In this document: one piece after another, positions 5,345-5,705 of the stretch
Numbering within the stretch: the stretch's first letter is position 1
Layout: each line of letters begins with the position of its first letter
Assembly: GCA_039180225.1 (NCBI GenBank)
Contig: JBCDDQ010000312.1
Coordinates: 1 to 5,705 of the forward strand
Source: JAAEUE01 sp039180225
Lineage (GTDB): Bacteria > Pseudomonadota > Alphaproteobacteria > Rhizobiales > CAJQND01
Length of the DNA: 5,705 nt
Direction of reading: 5' to 3'
The notes under the pieces: generated by a model
Seen by the model: the letters and a program-made list of their open reading frames with translations, nothing else
Databases searched by the model: none
What the model was told of the DNA's origin: nothing
Position numbers and translations under genes: made by a program

Positions 5345-5705
5345 ATGTCTCTGCCCAAATCTATGCGCGCCGTGGTGCTCACCGGCCATGGCGGTCTCGA
5401 CAAGCTGTCTTATGTGGACGACTGGCCGACCCCTCAAGCGGGGCCTGGCGAGGTGGTGGTGAAGGTGGGGGCCTGCGGGCTCAACAATACCGATATCAAC
5501 ACGCGCACCGCCTGGTACTCAAAGGCCGTCACCGACGGGATCACCGACGCCGGCGGCAAGGGCGGCTTTGACGAGGCCGAGGGTGGGGATGCCTCCTGGG
5601 GCAGCGGCGCCATCACCTTTCCGCGTATTCAAGGGGCCGATGTGGCCGGCACCATTGCCGCCGTGGGCGAGGGCGTACACCAGGCCCGCATGGGCGAGCG
5701 GGTGA
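5345..5705 (+). CDS. MDR-superfamily (zinc-type alcohol dehydrogenase-like/quinone oxidoreductase-like) dehydrogenase, partial; 3' end beyond right edge
   Basis: The first 120 residues of an MDR protein: MRAVVLTGHGG (7-17), PGEVVVKVGACGLNNTDINTR (GroES-like fold), then FPRIQGADVAGTIAAVGEGV. Where zinc alcohol dehydrogenases have CGxCGTD and GHE, this protein has CGLNNTD and QGADVAG, so the catalytic-zinc Cys and His-Glu are absent. This is the pattern of quinone-oxidoreductase-like NADPH enzymes that reduce activated C=C or carbonyl groups. Between these motifs is a Gly/Asp-rich insertion (roughly residues 62-90, with YSKAVTDG before and DASWGSGAITF at its end), seen as I recall in an alphaproteobacterial subfamily annotated only as alcohol dehydrogenase. 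The nucleotide-binding domain is outside the window. AAGGA (5328-5332) lies 12 bases before ATG 5345, which is rather far; Met7 at 5363 is an alternative start. It is the third gene of the operon. Confidence 0.9.
   Translation, partial: MSLPKSMRAVVLTGHGGLDKLSYVDDWPTPQAGPGEVVVKVGACGLNNTDINTRTAWYSKAVTDGITDAGGKGGFDEAEGGDASWGSGAITFPRIQGADVAGTIAAVGEGVHQARMGERV

Noticed and set aside
5345..5705. AcuI acryloyl-CoA reductase
   Set aside because: The N-terminus (MRAVVLTGHGG, CGLNNTD, a long insertion) does not resemble the AcuI/YhdH sequence as I recall it. A related role is possible but the family differs.

Overview
This is a GC-rich bacterial window of ordinary gene density. Several protein families point to an alphaproteobacterium: a DddP-like M24 protein, a dimethylglycine-dehydrogenase-type FAD/GcvT fusion and a quinone-oxidoreductase-like MDR protein. 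A marine lineage such as the Rhodobacterales or Hyphomonadaceae/Maricaulaceae is possible, but that is inference. There are no rRNA or tRNA genes, no CRISPR array and no recognisable insertion sequence.

Layout. The left half is read on the minus strand. A partial mandelate racemase/muconate lactonizing enzyme (enolase superfamily) gene runs off the left edge (start at 584). It lies downstream of a complete 410-residue M24 'pita-bread' metalloenzyme gene (753-1985) that closely resembles the DMSP lyase DddP. From 1986 to 2281 is a 296-base divergent control region. The right half is read on the plus strand as a tight operon: an 800-residue FAD-oxidoreductase/GcvT fusion (2282-4684), a METTL27-like class I SAM methyltransferase (4697-5326, 12-base gap, strong Shine-Dalgarno overlapping the upstream stop), and the start of an MDR dehydrogenase (from 5345, 18-base gap) cut by the right edge.

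Non-coding structure. An 81-bp bipartite hairpin element, about 88% identical and gap-free between copies, occurs once on each side of the M24 gene in inverted orientation (632-712 and 2089-2169). The copy in the divergent region is bracketed by two direct copies of TGCAAA-N4-TCACCT (2067-2082 and 2178-2193), either a paired operator or a decayed target duplication.

How the genes may work together. The FAD/GcvT fusion implies oxidative N-demethylation (or a related reaction) with transfer of the one-carbon unit to tetrahydrofolate. Next to it are an M24 enzyme of the DddP type, an enolase-superfamily enzyme, a methyltransferase and a reductase. The most economical reading is a catabolic cluster for a methylated onium compound or N-methylated amino acid. 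The substrate cannot be read from the sequence. The DddP-like protein keeps every metal ligand and the recalled catalytic Tyr/Asp of DddP but differs in the substrate-side Trp-Asn region, so it may act on something other than DMSP.
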